Part shown: piece by piece, positions 28,876-36,609 of the stretch
How positions within the stretch are numbered: the stretch's first letter is position 1
Layout: the number at the start of each line of letters is the position of its first letter
Origin: Deinococcus soli (ex Cha et al. 2016)
GTDB lineage: Bacteria > Deinococcota > Deinococci > Deinococcales > Deinococcaceae
Direction: 5' to 3'
Assembly: GCF_001007995.1 (NCBI RefSeq)
Contig: NZ_CP011389.1
Location: 1,240,001 to 1,304,000, forward strand
DNA: 64,000 nt
The notes under the pieces: generated by a model
What the model saw: only the letters and a program-made list of their open reading frames with translations
Told to the model about the DNA's origin: nothing
The model's database searches: none
Made by a program: the position numbers and the translations under genes

Positions 28876-29907
28876 ATGCCCAGCCGTACCGACGCCGTTC
28901 AGGAGGCCGTCACGCACATCCAGGCGTGGCTGGCCCACGCTCCTCCGCCCGGCGAGGCGATCGTGCGGCAGGCCGTCGTGCTGCGGCTGCTGCACGCGGC
29001 GGGGTTCGACATCTGGAACCCGGCGGAGGTCGTGCCGGAGGAGACGAACGGCGCCGGGCACCGCGCGGACTTCCTGATCCGGGCGGGCAGCGGCACGTTC
29101 GCGCTGGAACTCAAGGGCATGACCGTCACGCTGGGCCCGCGGGACTACCAGCAGGTCGTCACGTACGCCGCCAGCGAGAAGACCCCCTGGGCGGTCCTCA
29201 CGAACGGGCGGGTGTGGGCCGTGCTGGACCGCCTGCACCAGCCGGGCGGGACCTTCGAGGAGCACGAGGTGCTGCGGCTGGAACTGGGCCGCGAGCCGCA
29301 GCCGTTCGCGGATGATTTCGCGCTGCTGTTCGACCCGGCCGTGTGGCGCGCCGATGGGGCGCGGGCGGCGGTGGCGCGCGTGCAGGCGCAGCAGCAGCGC
29401 CGCCTGGACGAGGCGCGCATCCTGCGCGAGAAGACCCCGGTCGTGGCGGACGTGCAGCGGCAGTTCGGGATCGCGTCCTTCGCGCTGGCGGCGCAGGCAG
29501 CGGCCGAGATGAACCGCATCACGCAGCAGGAGCGCGACGTGCTGCTGGGCGCGCAGACACCCCCGGCAGGCGACGCGTCAGAGGGGAGCGTGCACTTCAC
29601 GTTCCGCGCGCTGGGCTGCGCGGCCCAGGCCCTCTACCTGCCGGACGGGACGTGGCGGCTGCTGGCGGGCAGTCAATGTGCGGCGCGCCGCCGGGACGAA
29701 CCGGGCTGGCAGCAGTTCATGGCGCGGCGGGACGCCTGGGTGGCCGACGGCACGCTGCGCCCCCTGGACAACGCCCGGCTGGAACTCACGCGCGACCTGG
29801 ACCTGAAGTCCGCGTCAGAGGCCGCCGCGATGGTCTGCGTACGGCCCGTGAACGGCTGGGACGCCTGGAAGGACGCGCAGGGCCGCCCGGCGCAGCACTG
29901 GCGCTGA
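28876..29907 (+). CDS. PD-(D/E)XK-like protein with C-terminal DUF4357 domain
   Basis: A 343-residue protein. The N-terminal half is like the N-terminal nuclease domain of type I restriction R subunits: VVLRLLHAAGFDIWNP, then HRADFLIR (Asp near 64) and FALELKG (Glu-x-Lys near 78-80), the order of a PD-(D/E)XK site. A helical Arg/Gln linker follows, and the end (GSQCAARRR ... SASEAAAMVCVRPVNGWDAW) matches DUF4357. No helicase or methylase is adjacent. It is probably a stand-alone nuclease-fold protein; a role in DNA restriction is an inference. Confidence 0.8.
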   Translation: MPSRTDAVQEAVTHIQAWLAHAPPPGEAIVRQAVVLRLLHAAGFDIWNPAEVVPEETNGAGHRADFLIRAGSGTFALELKGMTVTLGPRDYQQVVTYAASEKTPWAVLTNGRVWAVLDRLHQPGGTFEEHEVLRLELGREPQPFADDFALLFDPAVWRADGARAAVARVQAQQQRRLDEARILREKTPVVADVQRQFGIASFALAAQAAAEMNRITQQERDVLLGAQTPPAGDASEGSVHFTFRALGCAAQALYLPDGTWRLLAGSQCAARRRDEPGWQQFMARRDAWVADGTLRPLDNARLELTRDLDLKSASEAAAMVCVRPVNGWDAWKDAQGRPAQHWR

Positions 29908-29910
29908 CGT

Positions 29911-30705
29911 TCAGCGGTTCGCGTCGCTGCTGTGGTCGTAGCGCCGGTAGATCAGTTTCTGCACGACCGCGTCTCCCAGCGCGGGGATCAGGCCTTCCAG
30001 CCAGACCAGGGGGCGGTACAGGCGCGGGACGATGGTCTCGGCCTTCGGGCGCAGCAGGACGCGCGCCACGGTCCGCGCGACGACCTCGGGGCCGGGCATG
30101 GGGAGGCGGGCGCTGGCGGTCATCTCGCTCCTGACGAAGCCGGGGGCGACCAGGCTGACGTGCACGCCGGTCCCGAGCAGTTCGCGCCGCAGCGCGAGGC
30201 TGAAGCCGCGGATGCCGAATTTGCTCGCGGAGTACATGCCGTTCGTCGCGGCGCGTCCGGCGACCGAGCCGATGTTCAGGATGTGGCCGCTGCCGCGTGC
30301 CTGGAATTCCGGCAGGACCAGCCGCGTGAGTTCGATGGGTGCTTCCAGGTTCACGCGCAGCACGCGCAGCGGGTCGGTGTCGTCCCACCACCAGCCCTTC
30401 TCGATGGTGACGCCCGCGTTGTTGATCAGCACGTCGATGTGCCCGTAGTGCGCGTGGGCGGCCGCGATGAGGGCGCGGCGCGAGGCGTCGTCGGTGACGT
30501 CGGTGGGGACGGCCAGCACGCGGGCGCCGCTGGGGTCCAGTTGCCGCGCCAGGGCGTGCAGGTCGTCGGCGCGGCGGGCGGCGATCACCAGCGCGTAGCC
30601 CAGGCTGGCGAGTTCCGTGGCGGTGGCCCGGCCGATCCCGCTGGACGCCCCGGTCAGGAGCACGACGGGCCGCGCGGTGGGGTGGCTGGGGGCAGGCTGG
30701 GTCAT
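29911..30705 (-). CDS. Short-chain dehydrogenase/reductase
   Basis: A 264-residue classical SDR: cofactor loop [12 protein letters not shown] near residue 15, NNAG near 95, and the catalytic pair in MYSASKFG (Tyr-x3-Lys) with Ser in [10 protein letters not shown]-terminal stretch after residue 215 ([20 protein letters not shown]) is typical of SDRs of the DltE/YqjQ kind. The substrate is unknown. The start ATG at 30705 is supported by a TACCAT -10 box 7 bases upstream; the longer frame is unlikely. It is divergent from the protease gene. Confidence 0.9.
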   Translation of the reverse strand: MTQPAPSHPTARPVVLLTGASSGIGRATATELASLGYALVIAARRADDLHALARQLDPSGARVLAVPTDVTDDASRRALIAAAHAHYGHIDVLINNAGVTIEKGWWWDDTDPLRVLRVNLEAPIELTRLVLPEFQARGSGHILNIGSVAGRAATNGMYSASKFGIRGFSLALRRELLGTGVHVSLVAPGFVRSEMTASARLPMPGPEVVARTVARVLLRPKAETIVPRLYRPLVWLEGLIPALGDAVVQKLIYRRYDHSSDANR

Positions 30706-30712
30706 AGGGGTG

Positions 30713-30718
30713 ATGGTA
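30713..30718 (-). promoter_or_regulatory. -10 box (TACCAT) of the SDR gene
   Basis: TACCAT on the minus strand, 7 bases before the ATG at 30705, gives a leaderless start. Confidence 0.5.
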
Positions 30719-30769
30719 TCCCCAAGGGCCACTCAGGTGCGCGTCAGCGGCGCGCCGGACACTGGGGGG

Positions 30770-31969
30770 ATGATCCGCCGCCACCTGCCTCACGCGCTGC
30801 TGGGAGGCCTGCTGCTGGGCTCCGCCCTGGCCGCCACGTCCATTCCCAGCCTGCCCCCCGCGCCCGGCGTGCCCGTCCCGGTGTCCCCGGCGCCGCTGGA
30901 GGAGATCCCGCCCCTCTCACCCCTGACCCCGGCGCCGCGCCCGGTCACGCCCGCTGCCCCCTCGACCGGCAGTGCGGCGCAGCCGGTGACGCCGGGCGAT
31001 CCGCTGTTCGCCTCTCAGTGGAACCTCGGGCTGATCCGCATGCCGCAGGCGTGGGCGCTGGAACGCAGCGCGCCCGTGACGGTCGCGGTGCTGGACACCG
31101 GGTTCGTGCGCAGCGCGGAACTGGGCGCGCGGGCCGTGAACGGCTACGACTTCGTCACGGACGCCCGGCGCGCCGGGGACGGCAACGGGCGTGACGCGGA
31201 CGCCAGCGCCGTCGGGCCCTTCGCGTACCACGGCGAGGTGATCGCAAACCTGATCGGCGCGGCGCACGACGGGCGCGGCATGGCGGGCATCAACCCGGCG
31301 GCGAGGATCGTGCACGTGCGGGTGGCCGACACCGAGGGCACCATCACCGTGCCGGACCTGGTGGACGGCCTGAAGTGGGCGGCCGGGATTCCCGTGCCGG
31401 GCGTGCCCGCCAACCCGAACCCGGCGAAACTCCTGAACCTGAGCCTGTTCGCGGATTTCATTCCCCTGACCGGCTGCGACGCGCGCGTGCAGGCGGCCGT
31501 GGACGCCGTCACCGCGCGGGGCGCGCTGGTCATCGCGGGGGCCGCCAACGACGGCCAGGACGCCGGTGGGTACTCCCCTGCCGGGTGCCGGAACGTCCTG
31601 ACCGTCACCAGCGTCACCGAGGCCGGTCAGCGGCCCGCGTACGCGAACTGGGGCCGCAGCGTCGCCCTGGCCGCGCCCGGCGGCGACCCTGCGCGCGGTA
31701 TTCCGGCCGTCAGCATCAGCGGACCCGGCGGGCAGCGCGCCCCGAACGGCACCAGCTTTGCCGCGCCGCACGCGACCGGCGTCGCCAGCCTGCTGCTGGG
31801 CGCCCGGCCGAAACTCAGTCCGGCGCTGCTGCGCTCGTACCTGACGGGCAGCGCTGTACCCTTCCCCGGCGGGCGCTGCGATCCGCAGCCGGGCCACACC
31901 TGCGGCGCGGGCACCCTGAACGCCGAAGGAGCCCTGAAACGCGCGCTGGCCTCCAGCATCGGGAAATGA
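30770..31969 (+). CDS. Secreted subtilisin-family (S8) serine protease
   Basis: A 399-residue protein with a signal peptide ([20 protein letters not shown]) and a Pro-rich stretch (residues 25-70) before the catalytic domain. The triad is seen as Asp in VAVLDTGF (near 106), His in [12 protein letters not shown] (near 153) and Ser in [12 protein letters not shown] (near 328). It lacks a recognisable I9 propeptide. It is probably exported and degrades extracellular protein. The ATG at 30770 was chosen because the signal peptide begins there; the upstream frame is the SDR promoter region. Confidence 0.9.
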   Translation: MIRRHLPHALLGGLLLGSALAATSIPSLPPAPGVPVPVSPAPLEEIPPLSPLTPAPRPVTPAAPSTGSAAQPVTPGDPLFASQWNLGLIRMPQAWALERSAPVTVAVLDTGFVRSAELGARAVNGYDFVTDARRAGDGNGRDADASAVGPFAYHGEVIANLIGAAHDGRGMAGINPAARIVHVRVADTEGTITVPDLVDGLKWAAGIPVPGVPANPNPAKLLNLSLFADFIPLTGCDARVQAAVDAVTARGALVIAGAANDGQDAGGYSPAGCRNVLTVTSVTEAGQRPAYANWGRSVALAAPGGDPARGIPAVSISGPGGQRAPNGTSFAAPHATGVASLLLGARPKLSPALLRSYLTGSAVPFPGGRCDPQPGHTCGAGTLNAEGALKRALASSIGK

Positions 31970-32023
31970 GATGAACGGAGAGGTGGGAGGTGAGGCGGGA
32001 CCACCGGCCCCCCACCCACCCCG

Positions 32024-32029
32024 TACCCT
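32024..32029 (+). promoter_or_regulatory. -10 box (TACCCT) before the mini leader
   Basis: TACCCT lies 7 bases before the ATG at 32037, so transcription would start at or next to that codon. Confidence 0.4.
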
Positions 32030-32036
32030 GGGAGGC

Positions 32037-32054
32037 ATGAGGTTCACGCAATGA
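32037..32054 (+). CDS. Possible 5-codon leader peptide (MRFTQ)
   Basis: ATG followed by four codons and TGA, whose bases overlap the ATG of the next gene (ATGA). The -10 box before it would make this the first codon of a leaderless transcript. The following gene's own ATG has no well-placed ribosome site, which suggests coupled translation. This is an inference from layout only. Confidence 0.35.
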   Translation: MRFTQ

Positions 32055-32221
32055 ACGCGCCCGCGTGGCGCATCTGGATCGTCGCCATCCTGATGATCGG
32101 CTGGGGCGCCCTGACCATCCGCTTCGCCACCCGCCAGGACTGGCCCATGGCCCTGCTGTGCGCCGTGCTGCTGATCAGCAACGGCGTCACCCTGTACCGA
32201 CTGACGAAAAACGGCAAGTAA
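32051..32221 (+). CDS. Small membrane protein, 56 aa
   Basis: Begins MNAPAWRIWIVAILM and carries two hydrophobic helices (about residues 8-24 and 32-49) with a short charged loop (RFATRQD) between them. No family is recognised. It was the chromosomal neighbour of the tRNA-Arg gene before the island arrived. A strong terminator follows within 15 bases. Confidence 0.6.
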   Translation: MNAPAWRIWIVAILMIGWGALTIRFATRQDWPMALLCAVLLISNGVTLYRLTKNGK

Positions 32222-32232
32222 CCCGGTGCAGC

Positions 32233-32262
32233 AAAAACCCCCGCGCGTGGCGGGGGCTTTTG
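32233..32262. terminator. Original tRNA-Arg terminator, bidirectional
   Basis: CCCCCGC and GCGGGGG form the stem, with an A-run on the left and TTTT on the right, so it works in both directions. It resembles the hairpin after the second tRNA-Arg at 60012-60030, showing that it once followed the split tRNA-Arg gene. Confidence 0.85.
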
Positions 32263-32311
32263 TCTGTGGTGTGCCCGAAGGGATTCGAACCCCTGGCCTT
32301 CTGATCCGTAG
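32263..32311. repeat. attL (49-bp direct repeat)
   Basis: Identical to 59807-59855. It extends from just outside the tRNA 3' end to the anticodon loop, where similarity stops sharply after CCGTAG. Confidence 0.9.
32267..32311 (-). pseudogene. 3' fragment of tRNA-Arg(ACG)
   Basis: Contains the CCA end, 3' acceptor strand, T-arm, variable loop and 3' half of the anticodon arm, but no 5' half. It is the original chromosomal 3' end displaced by the island and cannot fold as a tRNA. Confidence 0.9.
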
Positions 32312-32791
32312 GGCCCCAGGACGCTGTATCCGCTGACCTCCCCTGATGTCAGCTAGTCCTGAAAATATCGTCCTGGCGGCCATCCTCAGGGCACGCCCAC
32401 CGAACGGCTATGACGTTTGCCGACGCTCATATCTTCTCGTGTTGCGCACGCGCTGCGCACGCCCGCAGCCGCGCGCGGTGACACCCCTCTGACCTGACCC
32501 GTCCGCTGTGAGCTTCAGGGGGCGGGAGGGCCGCCCGTGGGGCCACAGAGCCCGCGGCGGCCTGCCGCCCCCCAGCACAGCTCAACAGCCGGCCGCACGC
32601 CAGCAGGGCCAGCACCACGCGCGAGCAGCCCGCACAACGTGTCCTCGGGGGCCTCTCCCATCCCCGCACCGCGTGGTCGACACGCCCGTGCGATGTTGCT
32701 TAAATGCTGTCCCAGTGCGACTTGACTGTGTGAGAGCAGGTGATCCAGTGTGTGCTGCCCCGCGAGCCAGCACGCGCGGCAGGAGGTTCCC
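32312..32791. other. Left end of the island, non-coding
   Basis: No convincing gene. It holds the arm-type repeat at 32441-32461 and several GC-rich short palindromes near 32520-32575. It probably serves integration and excision. Confidence 0.4.
32441..32461 (+). repeat. Arm-type integrase sites, left
   Basis: Two tandem 11-bp units (GTTGCGCACGC, then CTGCGCACG). The same 21-base pair of sites, with one change, lies near the right end at 59722-59742 in the same orientation. Confidence 0.6.
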
Positions 32792-33628
32792 ATGACGCCC
32801 CTATCGGATGAACGCCACACCCTGCACACCGCACGCGCCTGTCTCGCGCGACTGCTGCCGGCCCTCTCCCCTTTTTCCGACCCAGAGGTCCGTAGCCTGA
32901 CCCTTGAGGCCGGGCTGCTCGCGCTGACCGCTGCCGCGCGGCCCCAGCATCTGGAGCTGACCAGTCAATTGCATCGGCACCTTGACCGCATGCGACAGCC
33001 GGGCCGCAACCAGCGTCAACTGCTACCCCACAGCCAGCAGCGCGACTCGGACCCACCAACTGTCAGGCTCGGACGCGAGCAGTTCGAGCCCTCGCTCCAG
33101 CGCATGCAGCGTTTCGCACATCAGGTGGGCCTGCCCTGGTTCACGCGGCAGACGCCCTCAAAGCACCGCATGCAGGTCAGCTACCGCGTCACGGAGGCCT
33201 TCGAGCGGGCTCTTGATGAGGCCTGGCGGTTACACGCGCCGCATGGAGGCACCCGCAACGCTCTGCAAGCCACCCTCGTCCTCGCCTACCTCAGCGTGCC
33301 CGAGGTCAGGCAACGCGTTCAGGCGGTGCAGGACCTCCGGTACGGGCAGGCAACGCCTTCACCGGCTACCGACGAGGATGGCGAGCGGGTGGCTCAGGTG
33401 CTGCGCCGATGCTGCATCCCCGTCCGGGGCGCCCCGACCTTACGCCACCAGGTGGTGCAGTTGAGCTACCGCACCACGCTGCCTGCTAACACCGCCCTGC
33501 GCCGCAGCCTAGCGGGTGAAGGCCGGACCATGGCGTACCTGCACACCGACCTGCTTGCGCTGTACCTGACGGCCCCCGACCTACGGGCCCTCATCGATCA
33601 TGTGCTTGAGGTGCGGGGGGTCGAGTAA
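32792..33628 (+). CDS. Unknown protein with two internal repeats, 278 aa
   Basis: I do not recognise this protein. AGGAGG lies 5 bases before the ATG at 32792 (MTPLSDER). Two segments of about 58 residues resemble each other: QVSYRVTEAFERALDEAW...LVLAYLSVPEVRQRVQ (about 125-185) and QLSYRTTLPANTALRRSL...DLLALYLTAPDLRALID (about 220-275). The whole is helical and Arg/Gln-rich, possibly DNA-binding. It is the only plus-strand gene in the left half of the island and faces the PIN-toxin gene. Confidence 0.65.
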   Translation: MTPLSDERHTLHTARACLARLLPALSPFSDPEVRSLTLEAGLLALTAAARPQHLELTSQLHRHLDRMRQPGRNQRQLLPHSQQRDSDPPTVRLGREQFEPSLQRMQRFAHQVGLPWFTRQTPSKHRMQVSYRVTEAFERALDEAWRLHAPHGGTRNALQATLVLAYLSVPEVRQRVQAVQDLRYGQATPSPATDEDGERVAQVLRRCCIPVRGAPTLRHQVVQLSYRTTLPANTALRRSLAGEGRTMAYLHTDLLALYLTAPDLRALIDHVLEVRGVE

Positions 33629-33662
33629 GCGTGCAGGCAGGAGGCCTTGGCCGAACGAGAGC

Positions 33663-34085
33663 CTACGGCACGATTAGCGGCAATCCCGGGAAGTCCGTGC
33701 TGAAGTCGCTCGGGTTGAGAGTCATGAGGGCGTCGGCATACGCCTCGGCATGAGCGCCGATCAGGAAGTCCGCAAGGATGCGGCGCGGTGGGGGTGCCTT
33801 CCCTGCGCGGCGCCGCGCCGCGTACCCCTGGAACGCGACTCCCGCCCGCTCCCACTCGCTGCTGTGAACTGAACGGTGGCGCCGGATGCCGTACTGTGCC
33901 AGAAGGGCGTCCAGCGCTGGGGGAGTCGTACCTGCTCCAGCGAGTAATTCCGCGTACACGACGTTGCTAATCAGGACGCGATTACCTGACGCTAGGTGGA
34001 TAGCAACCAAAGTGGCGCACTTAGCAGCGCGGGGCTGACCGCCACGAATCTCGATGAGGATATTGGTATCGAGTGCAACGTTCAA
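33663..34085 (-). CDS. PIN-domain toxin (VapC-like)
   Basis: A 140-residue PIN-fold ribonuclease. Acidic site residues are visible as Asp in ALDTNILIEI, Glu in VVYAELLAG and Asp in LADFLIGAHAE, with a last Asp in NPSDF. Such toxins cut tRNA or rRNA when free of antitoxin. Its start overlaps the antitoxin stop by 4 bases. It lies at the 3' end of the BREX cluster and may stabilise the island. Confidence 0.88.
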   Translation of the reverse strand: MNVALDTNILIEIRGGQPRAAKCATLVAIHLASGNRVLISNVVYAELLAGAGTTPPALDALLAQYGIRRHRSVHSSEWERAGVAFQGYAARRRAGKAPPPRRILADFLIGAHAEAYADALMTLNPSDFSTDFPGLPLIVP

Positions 34086-34447
34086 TTGCGCTCCCCTCCG
34101 CCTCTCTCAACCTCGTCGAAGCTGTCGTAGCCACGCAGATCGTACATGACCTGCGCAGTAGAGCGCCCTAGCGGCGCGTCACCGAGCGCGGCTAGGTCCG
34201 CCATCAGATTGACTGTTAGCGATACAACGAGTCGAGGGTCGGGGACCACCTTTTCACGCTCAAACGGGCCGACATCCGTGGGGGCACCTGGCGCGCGGCC
34301 TGCTATGCGCCGGAGTCGCATACCAAGCAGTCGACGCGTGGGCCGCACGATCTCAATCTCATCCCCATCACTTATCCCAAGAGCCTCAGCCACGCTCGCG
34401 GGAATTTCAGCATCCACACGTTGGGTGACGCGCGCTCTGACTTTCAT
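34082..34447 (-). CDS. AbrB/SpoVT-type antitoxin (VapB-like)
   Basis: A 121-residue protein starting MKVRARVTQRVDAEIPASVA, a swapped-hairpin AbrB DNA-binding domain with the usual ALGISDGDEIEIV. The C-terminal part (about 50-121) would bind and neutralise the PIN toxin encoded next to it. A CATACT box about 6 bases before the ATG suggests its own promoter, as expected for an autoregulated pair. Confidence 0.85.
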   Translation of the reverse strand: MKVRARVTQRVDAEIPASVAEALGISDGDEIEIVRPTRRLLGMRLRRIAGRAPGAPTDVGPFEREKVVPDPRLVVSLTVNLMADLAALGDAPLGRSTAQVMYDLRGYDSFDEVERGGGERN

Positions 34448-34554
34448 GACCTCAGTATGCTCCGCTGCATGGTGGGGGTTTGAGGGTTGCTATGCAGAAC
34501 GTCGCGCAGGGACGCCATACCGTTCAGCCCTGAGAGCACGCGAGGGCTCAAGAG

Positions 34555-36609
34555 CTACTCCACGAGCGCCTTGAGCAGGGCGTCGCGCGCGTCGGTGTAG
34601 TAGAGGAGGTTGATGCGGGTGATCATCTCGTCGCTCAGTTCGTTCATCTGCCGCCGCGCGCTGATCGGGACGAGCAGCGTGGCCGCGCGCTTCTCGATGG
34701 CGAGCTCCGCGACGTCCACTGCGTTGTAGAGGGGGTCGATGCCGCCACCCAGGTTGAGGCCGCCCACGACGATCAGGCCCCCTTTGAGGCTCTTGCCCAT
34801 CAACACGCTGCACAGGGCGAGCAGCGCGGGCACCCCGAGGGCCGAGCCGCCGCGGGACGCGTCGAAGGCGCGGAGCTGGACGCTGAACTCGTGGGCGCGG
34901 GGGTCGCGCTCGCCCACGAGGTGCAGGGCCTGCGCGTACAGGTTCTGCTCGGCGTACTTGATGCTCTCCACGAAGGCGCGGGGCGCGGGGTTGTTGAGGA
35001 CGCGCACGCCGGAGCCGGGTCCCTCGGTGACGTCGATGCGGTAGAGGCCGGCGTGCTCATCCTGCCCGCCTGGGCTGATGCCCCACACCTGGCCGGGTGG
35101 CAGGGGGTCACTGGCGATCGCGTCGTCGCTCTGAAGCTCTGGGGTGTTGACGAACTTCTCGACGTCGTCCTCGCCCAGCTGGTAGCTGAAGTGGGTGTTG
35201 CGAAATTCGGCGCTGCCGATGCGCTTCTGCTGCTCCTTGACCCGGCGGCGGCACTCGAGCGCGATCCGCACGGCCCATTCCAGGTCCTCGTCCGCGATGT
35301 CCTGCTCACCCCCGGGGTAGAGGAGCTTGAGCAGGCCGTTGACCGTGCGCTGAACGGCTGTCATGTCCCGTCCGCTGAGCGCGCCGCCGAAGCGCAGGCG
35401 GGGCGCGACCTTGTTCCAGCGGGACTCGAAGCGGAGCTGGTGCCAGCATTCGGCGAGGAAGTCGCTCACCAGGCCGAAGTGTCGGGTGAACAGTCCGGCG
35501 TGGAGCTTGGGGACGTCCCAGCCTGGCAGGAAGGCGTGGATGCGGTCCATCAGCGCCGTGTCGTCGCGCATCTCGGGGGGCATGGGGCCGAAGAGGTGTC
35601 CGACGCGCTGCTGGTGGGCGACGTCGACGTCGAAGTTACCCACCATGATCATGCCGCCGTCGGCGCGGATGCTCTCGCGGCCGCGGGAGAACTCCCCGCT
35701 CTCCATGTAGCCCTTCATGATGTTCACGCCGTCCTTCTGGTCGAAGGACACGCCGGAGACCTCGTCGAAGCACACGACGTCGTACTGGCACACCAGGCCG
35801 CGCTGGCCGTTCGAGTTGTTCACGAACATGCGCGCGACGCTCGCCTTGCCGCCGGACACCAGGTGGGCGTAGGGGGACACCTGCTGGTAGAGGTGGGACT
35901 TGCCGGTGCCGCGCGGGCCGAGCTCGACGGCGTTGTAGTTCCGCTCGACGAAGGGCACCATGCGCAGCAGCAGGACGTCGCGGGCCCGTTCGCTGAGGGC
36001 CTCCGGTTCGAAACCGACGCTGCGCAGCAGCACGGCCTTCCACTGCTCGGCCGTGAACCGCGCGCGGCCCTGGGCCATCTCCTCGAGCGCGGTGCGTTTG
36101 CTGAGCTGGATGGGCCGCAGGCCTGCCACACCGAATGGCCGCCCGTTTTTTTCCTGCGCGATGACGGCGTCGTACTCGAGCTCCACCTCGGCGTAGAAGC
36201 CGCCGGTGAGGAGGCGTTCGTGCTCCTTGACGAGCTCGGGGCTGATGCGCACGTCCTTGATCTGGAGGCTGGGCAGTTCGGCCAGGTACGCGTCGGTCTT
36301 CGCGTCGAGGCGGGTGGTCACGAGGTCGATCAGTTTGACGGACCCGCGTTCCCTCGCGCGGGCCTTGAAGAGCTCCTGGGTGCCGGCGCGGACGGTGCGT
36401 TCGCTCATCAGGCGCTGCACGATCTCGAGGCCCTCGGCGATCTCGTCGGGGTCGGTGCTGGCGCAGTAGCGGCCCAGCAGGAACTCGCCCACGTAGGTCG
36501 GGACGGGGTACTGACCTTTGAACTTGGTGGCGAGGTCCTTGCGGACGACGTATCCGTCGAAGGCGTCAGCCAGCAGTTCGTCCAGGGGGTCAATCACGGT
36601 GGCCGTCAT
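34555..36609 (-). CDS. brxL: BREX protein BrxL (Lon-like AAA ATPase)
   Basis: A 684-residue protein, the usual size for BrxL of type 1 BREX. It has a P-loop GPRGTGKSHL near residue 235, Walker B VCFDEVSG, and a C-terminal Lon-like domain with ASRGGSALGVPALLAL and IVVGGLNLGGGIDP. BrxL is needed for phage defence in E. coli-type systems and assembles on DNA. It overlaps the pglZ stop codon by one base, so the two are translated together. Confidence 0.93.
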   Translation of the reverse strand: MTATVIDPLDELLADAFDGYVVRKDLATKFKGQYPVPTYVGEFLLGRYCASTDPDEIAEGLEIVQRLMSERTVRAGTQELFKARARERGSVKLIDLVTTRLDAKTDAYLAELPSLQIKDVRISPELVKEHERLLTGGFYAEVELEYDAVIAQEKNGRPFGVAGLRPIQLSKRTALEEMAQGRARFTAEQWKAVLLRSVGFEPEALSERARDVLLLRMVPFVERNYNAVELGPRGTGKSHLYQQVSPYAHLVSGGKASVARMFVNNSNGQRGLVCQYDVVCFDEVSGVSFDQKDGVNIMKGYMESGEFSRGRESIRADGGMIMVGNFDVDVAHQQRVGHLFGPMPPEMRDDTALMDRIHAFLPGWDVPKLHAGLFTRHFGLVSDFLAECWHQLRFESRWNKVAPRLRFGGALSGRDMTAVQRTVNGLLKLLYPGGEQDIADEDLEWAVRIALECRRRVKEQQKRIGSAEFRNTHFSYQLGEDDVEKFVNTPELQSDDAIASDPLPPGQVWGISPGGQDEHAGLYRIDVTEGPGSGVRVLNNPAPRAFVESIKYAEQNLYAQALHLVGERDPRAHEFSVQLRAFDASRGGSALGVPALLALCSVLMGKSLKGGLIVVGGLNLGGGIDPLYNAVDVAELAIEKRAATLLVPISARRQMNELSDEMITRINLLYYTDARDALLKALVE

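Noticed and set aside
32267..32311. A third tRNA-Arg gene at the left end of the island
   Set aside because: Only the 3' part is present; the 5' half and D-arm are missing.
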